This document shows, in pieces, positions 11,729 to 22,388 of a stretch of 64,000 bases of DNA. This DNA is from Utricularia gibba. Its lineage: Eukaryota; Streptophyta; Magnoliopsida; Lamiales; Lentibulariaceae. The notes beneath the pieces are model-generated. The model saw only the letters and a program-made list of their open reading frames with translations, was not told the origin of the DNA and ran no database searches. Positions within the stretch are counted from its first letter, which is position 1, and each line of letters opens with the position of its first letter. Location of the stretch: positions 3,100,001 through 3,164,000 of the forward strand of contig CM007989.1 of assembly GCA_002189035.1 (NCBI GenBank), given 5' to 3'. The position numbers were made by a program, and so were the translations under genes.

Positions 11729-13356
11729 TCATTTTCTTTTTGTGGATAACTGACGACGCTCAACTTCTTTCTCAGCAACTACCACATAGAATTCAGCTCC
11801 AAGCATGTCGTGTATGTCAACATTCTGAGACTTGCTTAGATTAACAATCTCTAGTATGCCTTCTAAGGTGATGGTGAAGCCTAAGCCAGATAGTACCCGT
11901 ACCGCATTACTCATCCTGCATATGTTTCGCCTTGTGTCAAGTGGGGTGTATGTTTCTTCCTCCGTCGTTTCGTCGCCTGTTGCGTCCGGGTGATCTGTGT
12001 TTCCAGGCTGCTGATCATCCTCTATCATCTCATCCATCACTTGGACATGTTCACCAATCCAAATGAATCCATTGCACCCCAGTATCAAGTCAATGCCATA
12101 CTGATCCAGAAAGTGGAAATGCTGCTTACGCCTCTTTACTAGATATGGGGGAACTGTTACGAGCTGACCTCTCTTGAGCTGCAGGAAGAACATCAAGCTC
12201 AGGAACAGAGTGCATAGGTTTTGGGTGTAGAGGACTTCAAAACATTTCAGATGCAGAAGCATCGCAATGAAATGGTCGACTTTGTCTTGAAAATTAATTA
12301 GCTCACTTTTCCATACTTCTGGCTTCTTGCTTGCAAGTGTAAGCAGCCATCATGCTGGAAACCACGAACTTCAGCCTGAAGAGGGATTGCATTCAAGAGC
12401 ATTAGATGAAAATCAGATGACGAGGAGAAAATGTAAAATGTAGAGAGTTAAAGAATCTTACACAGATAACATCATTTTCTTTAAAGATGGCACGCATGTT
12501 GAGTTCATCATTAGCAGTCCTCCGCCTCTAGAAACCCAATCCGGAAAGAAAATTAACACTATACTCACGTGAGTCAAAAGCTGTTTCAAAACATTTTCCA
12601 CTTGCCTGAATGCCATCTGGTAAGTTCATAGACGAAAGCATAAGCACAGCATCCTGGCTGAAGTTGATCTCCAGTCTCCAACGCTTTGGGGCAATCTAGG
12701 ATGGCATTTTGCAAAACCAATTAAGACACTGAAGATAATGTTTCAACAGAACAAAAAACCACCCAAAAGACACCAAGATCAAAACTTTATACAAGATGAA
12801 AAACTATGAACAATAATTATCACGCAGAGTTTTGCTGTAAACTTTTATAGCATCTTTCACCTCAAGGACACGGCCGACGATGGTATCACCGATCTCTGGC
12901 TTGTACCTGAACGACACAATACCATAACCAACAGCTGGAGCCATTCAAAAACAAGAATTCCAAAAAAAAAAAAAAAGTGTCCACATATCAAAAAACAGAT
13001 AACCACCTGGCTCGCAACTGGCGGACATATACTAGCTTATTAACGCGTTCCACCACCCCACAAAGCGTCGCAACCACGCGACCACCCATATCCCCTGTCC
13101 CATGACCCCTTCATCAAATCAAGGATCCAACATAAGCTTCTCGAATCACGAAATTTTAAACAAACGTCGAAGATGAATGTACCAAAAAAAAGTACTTTAG
13201 TATAGCGTCTTCATAGTTGACGGAAATTTCGTCGGCGACGGTGACGGTTGCGTCGGCGTTTACTTTAAATGACAGAGCATCCAACTCCTCAAAGGCTCTC
13301 TCGAGTCTCAATTTCTGGCCCTTGCTCAGCGATAGCTGCAGTCCCCTCATTTGCAT
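11729..13356 (-). CDS. RRP4: Exosome complex component RRP4 (S1 and KH domains)
   Basis: The protein is the cap subunit RRP4 of the RNA exosome, which feeds RNA into the nine-subunit core for 3'-5' decay and rRNA processing in nucleus and cytoplasm. Blocks in order: MRGLQLSLSKGQKLRLERA, VTVADEISVNYEDAILK, GHGTGDMGGRVVATLCGVVE, VRQLRARYKPEIGDTIVGR (S1 start), KRWRLEINFSQDAVLMLSSM, RRRTANDELNMRAIF, EVRGFQHDGCLHLQARSQKY, PYLVKRRKQHFHF, DLILGCNGFIWIGEHV (KH) and a basic C-terminus KRK. ATG at 13354-13356 is followed two codons later by a second Met matching the usual family start. All exon joins keep frame. The intron starting at 12605 uses a GC donor (CAG then GCAAGT). An AAACCCTAA telo-box lies upstream. 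Confidence 0.92.
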
Positions 13357-13424
13357 GCGCCGGAACCCCAATTCCCTGGTCTCGACTCCAAACCCTTGTA
13401 AAACCCCTAATTCCGCATCAGGAA

Positions 13425-13436
13425 ATTAGGGTTTTT
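13425..13436 (-). promoter_or_regulatory. Telo-box upstream of RRP4
   Basis: Read on the minus strand the sequence is AAAAACCCTAAT, about 70 bp before the RRP4 start codon. AAACCCTA telo-boxes are typical of plant promoters for ribosome biogenesis and translation genes, which fits RRP4's rRNA-processing role. Function is inferred from motif and position. Confidence 0.5.
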
Positions 13437-13690
13437 ACATTCACATTAAATTTTGTTTATGTTATTTTTTTGTAATTTTAAAAATACAATATTAATACAT
13501 AATTTCCACATTTTTTACATCATCAACACAATCTCGTACTGATGTTCATTACACAGAAATATCAGCAACAATGGAGACCTCTTCTTCATGACAAGAAAGA
13601 AGGTGTCTAAGCACTCCCCTGATAACTAACTAAACTACGTACTTCAGATGATCATCCAACAGAGGCATCGTACATCACACACATGAAAAG

Positions 13691-14149
13691 CTAAGAGACA
13701 TGTGGGGTGTTAAAGGATGAGTGTCTGATCATGGCCTTCCTTCTTCTCTCAATATATGCATCAGACTTCTCGTTTATGTTCGAAATCGCCTGCGGTCGAT
13801 GGCTCGGCTTCGTCTCCAGATGGTTGAATTCGATACGGATCAATGCCGTACCATCTTCACTTCTTGCGAAGCCTCCCTTCTTCCTGATGTGCTTCAAGGA
13901 TCCATCTGTGTGTCTGAAGTCAACTGAAATTTGGGAAGCTGTGTTTGGATCGATGCCCTGGATGGGCACATCGATGGACTCAGGGAGATGGGATGGTGTC
14001 TTCATGGTAGTGAAAATCTTCCTGAGCATTTGAGGGAGGAGATGAACTCTGGATTCAAGGTTGCTGCTCATTTTGTAGGCACTTATTCTGTGGGGATGCC
14101 ATGAAAAGGCCAGCTTGGAAGATTCTTTGCTTTGATTAGGGGAAAACAA
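13691..14149 (-). CDS. Small plant protein of unknown function (5' end unresolved)
   Basis: An open frame of up to about 150 codons ends at TGA 13691-13693. It contains SWHPHRISAYKMSSNLESRV, HLLPQMLRKIF, HLPESIDVPIQGIDPNTA, RKKGGFARSEDGTALIRIEF and YIERRRKAMIRHS. Its even composition and conserved-looking blocks suggest a real plant protein, but I do not recognise a domain or function. There is no signal peptide or transmembrane segment. The frame opens upstream of SPNQSKESSK without an ATG; the first internal ATG is at about 14069-14071 (MSSNLES). Either translation starts there or a short upstream exon exists; TTCCCCTAATCAAAG just before the open part could be an acceptor. Confidence 0.5.
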   Translation of the reverse strand: MFSPNQSKESSKLAFSWHPHRISAYKMSSNLESRVHLLPQMLRKIFTTMKTPSHLPESIDVPIQGIDPNTASQISVDFRHTDGSLKHIRKKGGFARSEDGTALIRIEFNHLETKPSHRPQAISNINEKSDAYIERRRKAMIRHSSFNTPHVS

Positions 14150-14643
14150 AAAGCATGGTGAGAAAAAAAACCTTTTGTGGAGAAATTTTCCCCATGTTGA
14201 ATTGACTCATTCTTCAACCAACTTACATGTTTCCTACTCTGAGCTTTCTGTTCTTACCAAAAACTAGAAGAACGTCATTTTACATTCCGGTTCGGATCCT
14301 CGTTTTCGTCTCTGTTGCTGCGAATTCATTTCATAGATTGCAATGAAAGAAATTTAACATGTAGGAAAGTTGAGCATCAACCGGCTTCTTAGGAGAGACT
14401 CTTCTTCTGTGCAATGCATGAACTTTTTAGACGATAAAGCAGTAAAGGCAACAGAGGGGAATGGAAAGCCAAATATGGAATATTGAGAGACTTGGATACT
14501 CTGTAAAGTGAACACGAGGATAAGGCCTGTTGAAGCTGACTCATTCAAGCAGCTCAGAGTAAACAAATAAGTCACGACCTCATCCTCAGAACATGTGTTA
14601 CAATTCAAAAGACTTCTGTAAAGCATGACTTGGACAAACAATG
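14150..14643. other. Intergenic region between the unknown gene and ALKBH10B
   Basis: About 490 bp carrying the leader of the unknown gene and the ALKBH10B 3' flank. A 97-codon minus-strand frame (14354-14647) has no family resemblance and probably lies in the ALKBH10B 3' UTR. Confidence 0.35.
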
Positions 14644-17600
14644 TCAACTTACATCAATTCCTGCATCGGAGATGGAATCGGATTTAGGGATCACAGCAGG
14701 CGAAGCAAGGGCAAGAAGGTGTGCCCTCTGAGCTCGTGGAGGAAGATGTTTTGTATGCTTGCGTGATCCCACCGCCCATGGCAGGAACACCCCTGTACCT
14801 CCATTGGGGATCCTCTGAGGGCTCATGACCAGTGGAGTCACTGCAGCTAATGTAACGGCAGGGGCTAAGGTCGACACAGTGTTAACGGCATAGCCATTTG
14901 GAACGGGATATGAAGCTGGAAAACTTGGTTGCCATACTGTCAGCGCCATGGATGGAGGGTTCAGCTCTGATGGAGGGCTGATGGTGTCTGTTCTGACTTT
15001 GAAGAAAGTAATTGTCACTCTCTTGTTTGGCGAGGCACACATAGCATGTCTTGCTGTATCGCAGCTATTTCCCCTCATCACTATGGTGGACCTGAAAAAA
15101 GGGTGTTTTGAGTCAGAATTGCAAGGTACGAGAAAAATCTGTAGAAGAACAGACTGTAACTTGCGTGCTAGTGATAAAGATACATACCCTTCTTTCAGGG
15201 GAAGCATGAGAGTTCCAGTATAATTCCCTTCACCATCACTTACTATTACACGGCCAAAAGCCATTGTCGATTCAGAGAGGACAATTGTTGAAAGAGGCTG
15301 ATCCAGATGAGGCGGTTTCAGAAATGGCTGGGAAAATTCTCCCTTCAAGTTCACAGAGTACACATTATAAGAAAGCCTTCAATATGAACGAGGAGACCTT
15401 CCATCCCCATGGTGAAGCAAGAAAAGAGGTAGAATTTAGAAAACTATTTTTACCGGATCAAAGAAGTTGATGATGCAGCTATTTGGTCTCCGTTTTTCCG
15501 GGATCAAACGCCACTGGATCAGGTGATGGATCACACTTTGGAGAAGAGCTGGGATTGGTTCAATATAACCTGCAAGGTGGCAATGCTCATCAAGATAGGA
15601 TTTGTTTTTTTATAGGAAATTTTCTAGTTGTAGACAAATATTTCACCTACCTGTCTGAATTGTTTCACCATCTTGTACCTTTCCGAAAATGGGAATTCCC
15701 AGCTGAATCAGCTCTCTCTTGTTACCCTTGATCTGATGGTTGTACATGGTAAATGTGTCCCCTGAGAGTTCACCATTCTGACCTGCGACTCGGATTTCAT
15801 TAGCGAAGTCACGCAGTTTAGCGAGCTCAACATCAGTAAACACCCCTTCAAATACTTTGAGACCTCGAAGTACATTCACCTGCAAGCCAGTGATGAGATG
15901 TCATCAAAATGTCATACGCAACTTCATGTAACATGCTACTCTTCTAGGCGAAACACAAAAGGGAAGGGAAAAGGGAAAAAAGCAAAAAGAACAATATGAT
16001 TCACCAAAAATGACTTGCCATGTGCCCTTTCACTGGCTCTTTCGCCATGAAACCTTTTTTTATCTCGATCATAGCGCACCGTGCTTCACAATCCTCGTGG
16101 TTGGAACAAATGTCAATGTGTTCCTTCGGGCCTGCATTTTTGGAGACCCTGCATTTGAATCATGAATGAGATAATGTGCATCTAAGTAATTAAAAGAAAG
16201 ACATGTCTCATGATTCAAATGTTGTTCTGGAAATAAACTCTAGAAGCAGTGGTCACAATCTCTAGACGGAACAATTTCTACCAACTCGGGACCACACTTT
16301 AATTTCAACAAGTGTTTATTCCCTGTAAATGTTCGTCGTGAAAATCCAGTGCACTTCAAAAGGGACCACTAGAATCATATCCCATTTCCATCCTCCCAGC
16401 AGCCTTGAATTCAATTGTCTACCCAACTACATAAAAATGAAACATCCCCAATACACAAGTACAGAATTTTTTGACAACGCCCATTTCAGAAAGGATAAGA
16501 GCTTTATGGAGAAGCACCAGGTTCTAGTCATCAGAACAATTAAACCATTGACTGAAAAAGAGCAAAGCTTTCAACTTTATTCTCCCTAAAGAGCTAGAAC
16601 CTGTGCCACTAATTATCGCTCAACATTGACCTATTCACCAAGATCAATTTCGAATAAGATCCACTACAATGACAAACATTGAAAAACCATCACCCCCTTC
16701 ATCTTCGTAGGTGGGCAACGGTCTATCATAATAATTTCAACACGACCCCCTCTTTGTCGGATAAGCTGAAATTACGACAAAGCTACACAGGAGAAAGTAG
16801 GAAAAAGGAGCACCACTCTCTAAGGACCCGAACACCCCACGAGCAACTTGTGGAGGAAGATACCCCGGAAAAATGGCGACAATACACGCTACCGGCCGTG
16901 GAAACCACGCGCCGCCGGGAACTCATAGTAGTTCTTTAATCAATTATTGCTGCGTCATCCCACAATAATGAGTATTAAAATAAATTCTACTATATCGCCT
17001 CGTTTTTCTACATCATTGCATTTCAATTTCATTGGAGAAATAAATCTACTACTTTATAATATATCGCTTCCTATGCCATTTATTTACATTAAAACCCATC
17101 TTTCAAATTGACTAAAAAAAATCCAAATTTTGCATCATATCAATTTTTGTATTTTTTGTGTGTGTCATTTTCATGAATTAAAGTACACAAAGAACCAGCC
17201 AACAATGCAATTAACATCAATATTTTAAATTATCACAAAAAAACCGTGAATTAATTTCATTAATGTTTTCTTTCTACCCAAATTTTTTATTTTTTTATTT
17301 TTTTATTTCGTTTATTAGAAACAAATTAATAGAGGCTATTTTATTTCCATATTTAAACTTATCCCACCACAATCTACTTGCTCTAGGGGTTAGTTATGCC
17401 ACAAAAATTATTTTCCACCAAACGAGATAATGTATTTGCTTCTAGTCAAATGTCCATCATGGTGTTATCGGTTGAGTAAACTATTGAATTTAATCAAAAA
17501 TTCAGCATTTTCCCCCTGAAAAAAGTTAGAACTTAGATCATGCTACCCGTCATGTCAACCTGAAAAGTGTATTTCCCATTATGCCATTGGGACTGAGAAG

Positions 17601-18523
17601 AAGCTTCGGAAATTAAAAAGGTAATTAAGGCTAAAGCAGGAGCATTTAATGGCAATCTGTGGCTAATGACGAAGGTCAAAGTTAGCAATCTTTTCTAGGT
17701 GAGACAGGGAAATTGAGAACCCTGGTTGTGGAATATGCTAAGCTTCTACCAAGATGAGGTTGATGATGATTCCTATTTCTTTAACTTTTCCGGTCACCGG
17801 AATCTGATTATCCCAACAGCATAAGCTTTCCGATTATTCCTTAATTAAGGATATGTCTACCTAATTCCAGAGTTTTTGTGAAGATTCTTCGTTAAACCGT
17901 TATCTAATCAGACGCTTAACCTAAGATTAATCTACTGATACCAGTTTTTTTTTTTTTTTTTTTTGAGGTCAGGTGAGCGAAAGAAAAGTAAAAAGAGAAC
18001 GGAAACGGAGAGATTGAGGTTGCGAAATAAAAGTACCTGCATCGGTGATTTCGGACTTCAAATCGTCGTCCGCGGTATCGGCGGAGCAATCTGGAGACTT
18101 TTCTTTCGATTTTTCTTCTTTGGTCGGCGCCGGGAAACCGCCGTTCCCCGCCGTAATAACCGCAGACTCTCTTTCTGATCTCTTCTTATCAGAGATTTTA
18201 TTCAGCTCCAGAATAACATCAGCAATCGGATAATAATTCTGCATCTGAAGAATCGGGATCCAGTTTACCCTTCGACGGTGAATCGCGGTAAACAAAGGCT
18301 CGTAGGTCGTCGTATCGCCTTCAATCTGTGCCAGATGACCGCAGAGAGCATCAATAATAGCGTTCGCCGCCGCGAACTCGCCACGAAACCAGGCGATCAC
18401 AGAGTCTTTGGCGTACGCGTCCGACGGCGGGGTTATCATCGGCTGTTGCGCCGTCGCCGGGAGCACCATTGGAGTCGCCGGCATCCGATTCCCCTGCGTC
18501 ACGACGCCGGCCGCTGGCGGCAT
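14644..18523 (-). CDS. ALKBH10B: RNA N6-methyladenosine demethylase ALKBH10B-like (2OG-Fe(II) oxygenase)
   Basis: The product resembles Arabidopsis ALKBH10B, a 2-oxoglutarate/Fe(II) dioxygenase that removes m6A from mRNA and promotes flowering. Exon 1 (18523-18037) starts MPPAAGVVTQGN and contains DSVIAWFRGEFAAANAIIDA and RRRVNWIPILQMQNYY. Exon 2 (16131-16019) has ICSNHEDCEARC. Exon 3 (from 15879) has GDTFTMYNHQIKGNKRELIQ; exon 4 has PNSCIINFFDP; then KPPHLDQPLSTIVLSESTMAFG (metal-binding HxD), VMRGNSCDTARHAMC (distal His) and NKRVTITFF. The C-terminal tail carries GGTGVFLPWAVGSRKHTKHLPPRAQ. Stop TGA is 14644-14646. Intron 2 uses a GC donor at 16018. The 96-nt intron at 15187-15092 is stop-free and frame-preserving. 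Intron 1 spans about 1.9 kb. All joins keep frame. Confidence 0.92.
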
Positions 18524-18677
18524 TCTAAACTCACGATTAAGAATATCTAGTGAAACCGACAAGGAAGGGAAAGGTTACTCCAATTCCGGCGAATCAACGG
18601 AAGAGGAAGTATCTGCGCCGACGAGATGTTGACAATAGACTGCGGTTTTCCGGTGTCCACAAATGAAATGAATCGCC

Positions 18678-18687
18678 TTATATATAG
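18678..18687 (-). promoter_or_regulatory. TATA-box candidate for ALKBH10B
   Basis: The minus strand reads CTATATATAAGG about 155 bp before the ALKBH10B start codon, a standard TATA position allowing for a 5' UTR of roughly 120 bases. Confidence 0.4.
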
Positions 18688-18699
18688 TTCTCAGTTTCT

Positions 18700-20757
18700 C
18701 ACACTATTTTCAAAAAAACAAATAATCAACAGCCCGATAGATGAATAAAAGCTCATCTAAGTACGTGCCCAATTACAAAACCCGTCACTTGCTGAAAAAT
18801 ACAAATAATCATACAATATTTTCCATAGTATTACTATTCCATTCCATACTACTTTTTAATATCTTAATTATTATTTTTTAAGGAGAAAAAATACGGATGG
18901 AAAATGAAATATGAGAGGGAAAGGAGAGGGCCCACCAGCGTGGAGGCAATGACCCCTCGGTGAAGGGCCCGCAAGTTAATTATACTTCAATAACTCTGTC
19001 GCCTAAAATGAATTATACTCATGATTATGATCTTTTTCAAATGCTAGAAATAGAATAATTCCTTTTCTGAAATGTAGAGCCTGCCTCCATGGCCCTAACA
19101 CAAACAAACACCCAACTAGACAAAAACATAATCCAAATAATTAGACAACACTACGTCCCCATTTATGAATTATTGAGCATTCAACATTAAGTTTTTAATC
19201 GATGGTTTAGGATGATTTGAGTGATTACATGAGAACATCAACTATACAATCAACAATCATATTAATAATATTAAATTCAACCGATTATTAGTTATTCATA
19301 ATTTTTATATATTAGATTATTTTACTTTCAAATCACAATATGATATTATTTATTCTAATATATTTGTATATCAATTTAAAATTATCACTACTATAATTAA
19401 CTTATTAAGGATGCATTTGGTTGTTGGGTTTGGTCAAAACCCAATTTTAATTTATTTGGGTTTAAAATTATCACTACTATAATTAACTTATAAAATGGTA
19501 TGCTTTTTATAAAATATGTATTTTATTTATTAAAACTATAGTTGGTCCTATAGCTTAATTCAAATGTTTATTTCGATTTAAAAATATAAAAGTGGTAATA
19601 TTATTATTCATATACTAATGAAAGTTGATTTTGATTTTATAGCAAATATATTTTTCATTTCAAAAAATCATTTTAATAACATATCCACGTGATTTGTAAT
19701 CATTGGTTTTAAATGGAGATGCACGTTTACTCCTTTACTCAAACGAAGCGACCACGTGATTCACGCTCAATAGAAATTAATTTGGACATAGGTTCCAAAC
19801 TATGAACGTATTTTGATTTTGAAGATCGATTGCTAGTTCGGATTCGGAGTGCCAAGAAGTTGACCAAAATATTTCCTTAGCAATAGTCACTTGGATTTGA
19901 AAATGGAAAGGGGTTTTAAGAAGCTTTTAAGAGTGATTAATGTTTAATAATATTTAAATACACCAGTTGACTCCCACACACGATGTGATTGTGAGTTCAA
20001 GGCAATAGATATTGTATAGTTTTTTATGTAAATATTTTAGTCGTGACAGAAATAAAGTGAAAGAAAATAAACAAGCGAAATTGACTGACTAGCGCATGTG
20101 TAAAATGACTTTCTTAATATTGGAAATTGTTTATCATTTTCAAGGAAAAAAATGATTGTTAAATGAATATGAATACGGAAAATCAATATTTTTAATAATT
20201 AAAATTTTGAATATTTTTAAAAACTATTTGAAACATATCGCAACGAAACCTAACGATGCATGAAGTCATTATTTGTTCTAGGCACCTTCCTTGTGTTCAA
20301 ACGCCTTCGAAATAGTGCACAAGATCACATCGAAAATTCAAAATTTTAGATTACTCTATGATATTAATATGTTATTTTTTAGCTTCTAGGGTCTATTTCT
20401 TAGTTTAGGATCCCTCTTACTAACTGAAATCAAAGACTTGAAAACCGAAAATCAACTTCACGCCATATAAAATAAATATCATTCAAATTTATAGTTAAAT
20501 TTATATATTTAATTATTTTTTTAAAAAATATAATAGTAGAAAATTTTTAATGTTAAATTAGGTGAGCAGCCCGATTTGGTATAGTCTATTTCCCCTTATA
20601 CCCATTTTTTATTGGCCCATTTCAGTTTATACCCATTTTCAGGCCCATTTCGTTTCAGTTGACCTTGAAAGGCGGGGAACTATGCGCTATGCGTGGTGAC
20701 TGGTGATGTCTGTGAGTGGGTTTTCAAGCAACAGGGAGTAACTTCACAGTGACCCTA
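18700..20757. other. AT-rich intergenic region with a 30-bp direct repeat
   Basis: About 2 kb without a recognisable gene. A perfect 30-bp direct repeat (TTTAAAATTATCACTACTAT followed by AATTAACTTA) occurs at 19375-19404 and 19461-19490. Near 20590-20655, just before the first MATH-BTB gene, TTGGCCCATTT and AGGCCCATTT site II-like motifs are clustered. ACGTG-type motifs occur near 19688 and 19754. Confidence 0.45.
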
Positions 20758-22104
20758 ATGGGATCTATGATCGATAATCATGGAGAAGATGATCTGGAGT
20801 CCTCATCTTCGATATTTGTTTCAGATGTCTGCGAAGGATCTCACAGTTTCAAGATCATGAATTACTCTTTGGCAAAATCACAGGAGATTGGGAATTGCGT
20901 TTCTTCTGATGTGTTTCATGTTGGTGGTTGTTCTTGGAGGGTCAATTTCTACCCTAATGGATTCAACGTTGATGTTGCTGATTACATCTCGGTTTATCTC
21001 GTGTTAGTTTCAGAGGCGGCGGATAAAAGGGCAATCTTTAAATTGTTTCTTGTGGATCAAAGCACCGGGAAGAAGTACAATTATTTCAAGCAGAAGCACG
21101 CCATTAAAGTCCATGGAAAAAACTTTGCATGGTGAGTTTGTTTCTTTCTTTTGAGAGTGTTGTTAAAAAAATGAATGTTTTGATGGAATGTTCATGCTGT
21201 TCTTAGGGGGTGTGATGAATTCATGGAAAGAAGTGTGTTGGAAACTTTGGGATTTTTGAAAGATGATTCTTTACAGATTGGTTGCTCAATTTGTGTCGTT
21301 CAGTCTCAAAAGACTCTGAAGATCAGTTCAGTTGTTGTGCCTCCATCAGATATCACTCATAATTTACTACATTTGTTGGAAACCGGGAAGAAGCGGATGT
21401 TAAATTTGATGTTGGTGGAGAAGAGTTTTCGGCCCACAAGTTAATTCTCGGTGCTCGTTCTTCGGTATTCAATGCGCAGTTTTTTGGATCACTGAAAGAT
21501 GAAGGAGTTATTCCGATAAAAGTTGAAGAAATGGAACCATCTGTGTTTAAGGTGATGATGTTTTAACTCGTGAACGTCTGCTTCTCTTCTTAAAATTCTT
21601 CCCTTTTCAATCTTGCAGGTCCTACTGCACTTCATCTACTCAGATGGCTTGCCAAATTTGGATGAGCTCAATGAAATGTCTTCAACCTCAATGTATGAGC
21701 ATCTACTCGCTGCTGCGGATAGATATGATTTAGATCGACTCAAGCTCCTCTGCGCAACTCATCTCAGTAAAAAAATCTCACATGATAATGTTATCATGTT
21801 ATGGGAACTAGCAGAACGGCATCATTTACCTCCATTGAAATCATGTTTACTTGAGTTTGTTTCGTCACATGACAATCTTCAAGGTAAGAAGGTCTCTGCC
21901 GTCTCCCTTTTTCATATATCTCATTTCTGAGTACTGTGACACAAACTATCTTGAGTTGGGATTTTTCATCAGGGAATCTTGAGCGTATACTGTTTGTTCC
22001 TTGCAGCCGTGATGGAAACTTCTGGTTTCCAACAGATCAAGCTAAGCGATTCCTGGTTGATCGCAGATTTTCTTCATCGTCTTCTTGCTTTGAAGTTCTT
22101 GTGA
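20758..22104 (+). CDS. MATH-BTB protein A (BPM-like CUL3 adaptor), single-base frame break in the BTB domain
   Basis: BPM-type proteins bind substrates with MATH and CUL3 with BTB to direct ubiquitination. Exon 1, from ATG 20758, encodes the MATH start: GSHSFKIMNYSLAKS, NCVSSDVFHVGGCSWRVNFYP and IFKLFLVDQ. Exon 2 opens WGCDEFMERSVLE, then DDSLQIGCSICVVQ. In the BTB domain the expected ETGKEADVKFDVGGEEFSAH is reached only if one base is added in GGGAAGAAGCGG near 21386-21392; the sister gene B has one more A there. After the break SAHKLILGARSSVFNAQFFG is intact. Exon 3 (from 21619) gives VLLHFIYSDGLP and AADRYDLDRLKLLC; exon 4 ends LLALKFL with stop at 22102-22104. Either a pseudogene with one lesion or a consensus error. 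Confidence 0.82.
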
Positions 22105-22388
22105 AGCTGGCAGAGGCTGCAAAATTGTAATCTAAACACATGGTGGCATTTTGTACAAAGAAGCCGTATGTATTTTTCCACTATGCATGATGATGATGAC
22201 GCCACTTTACGATGCATTTGTTTGGGTACAAAACGGCGTCGTCTCATTCGACAGGGCGAGTGGAAGAAAGCAAAAAGGTGTTCACTTCGGTCACAGGTCA
22301 CTTCTTTACTGGGCTTTCAGGGAAGAGCCCTTGTCCCACGGAAGCTTCTCTATTGTTTTATGGAAAATTCCAATACGCTTCCGTGAGA

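Noticed and set aside
14644-14665. Donor-like GTAAGT just before the ALKBH10B stop suggesting one more exon
   Set aside because: The protein already has the complete family C-terminal tail, and no convincing downstream exon was seen, though this is not excluded.
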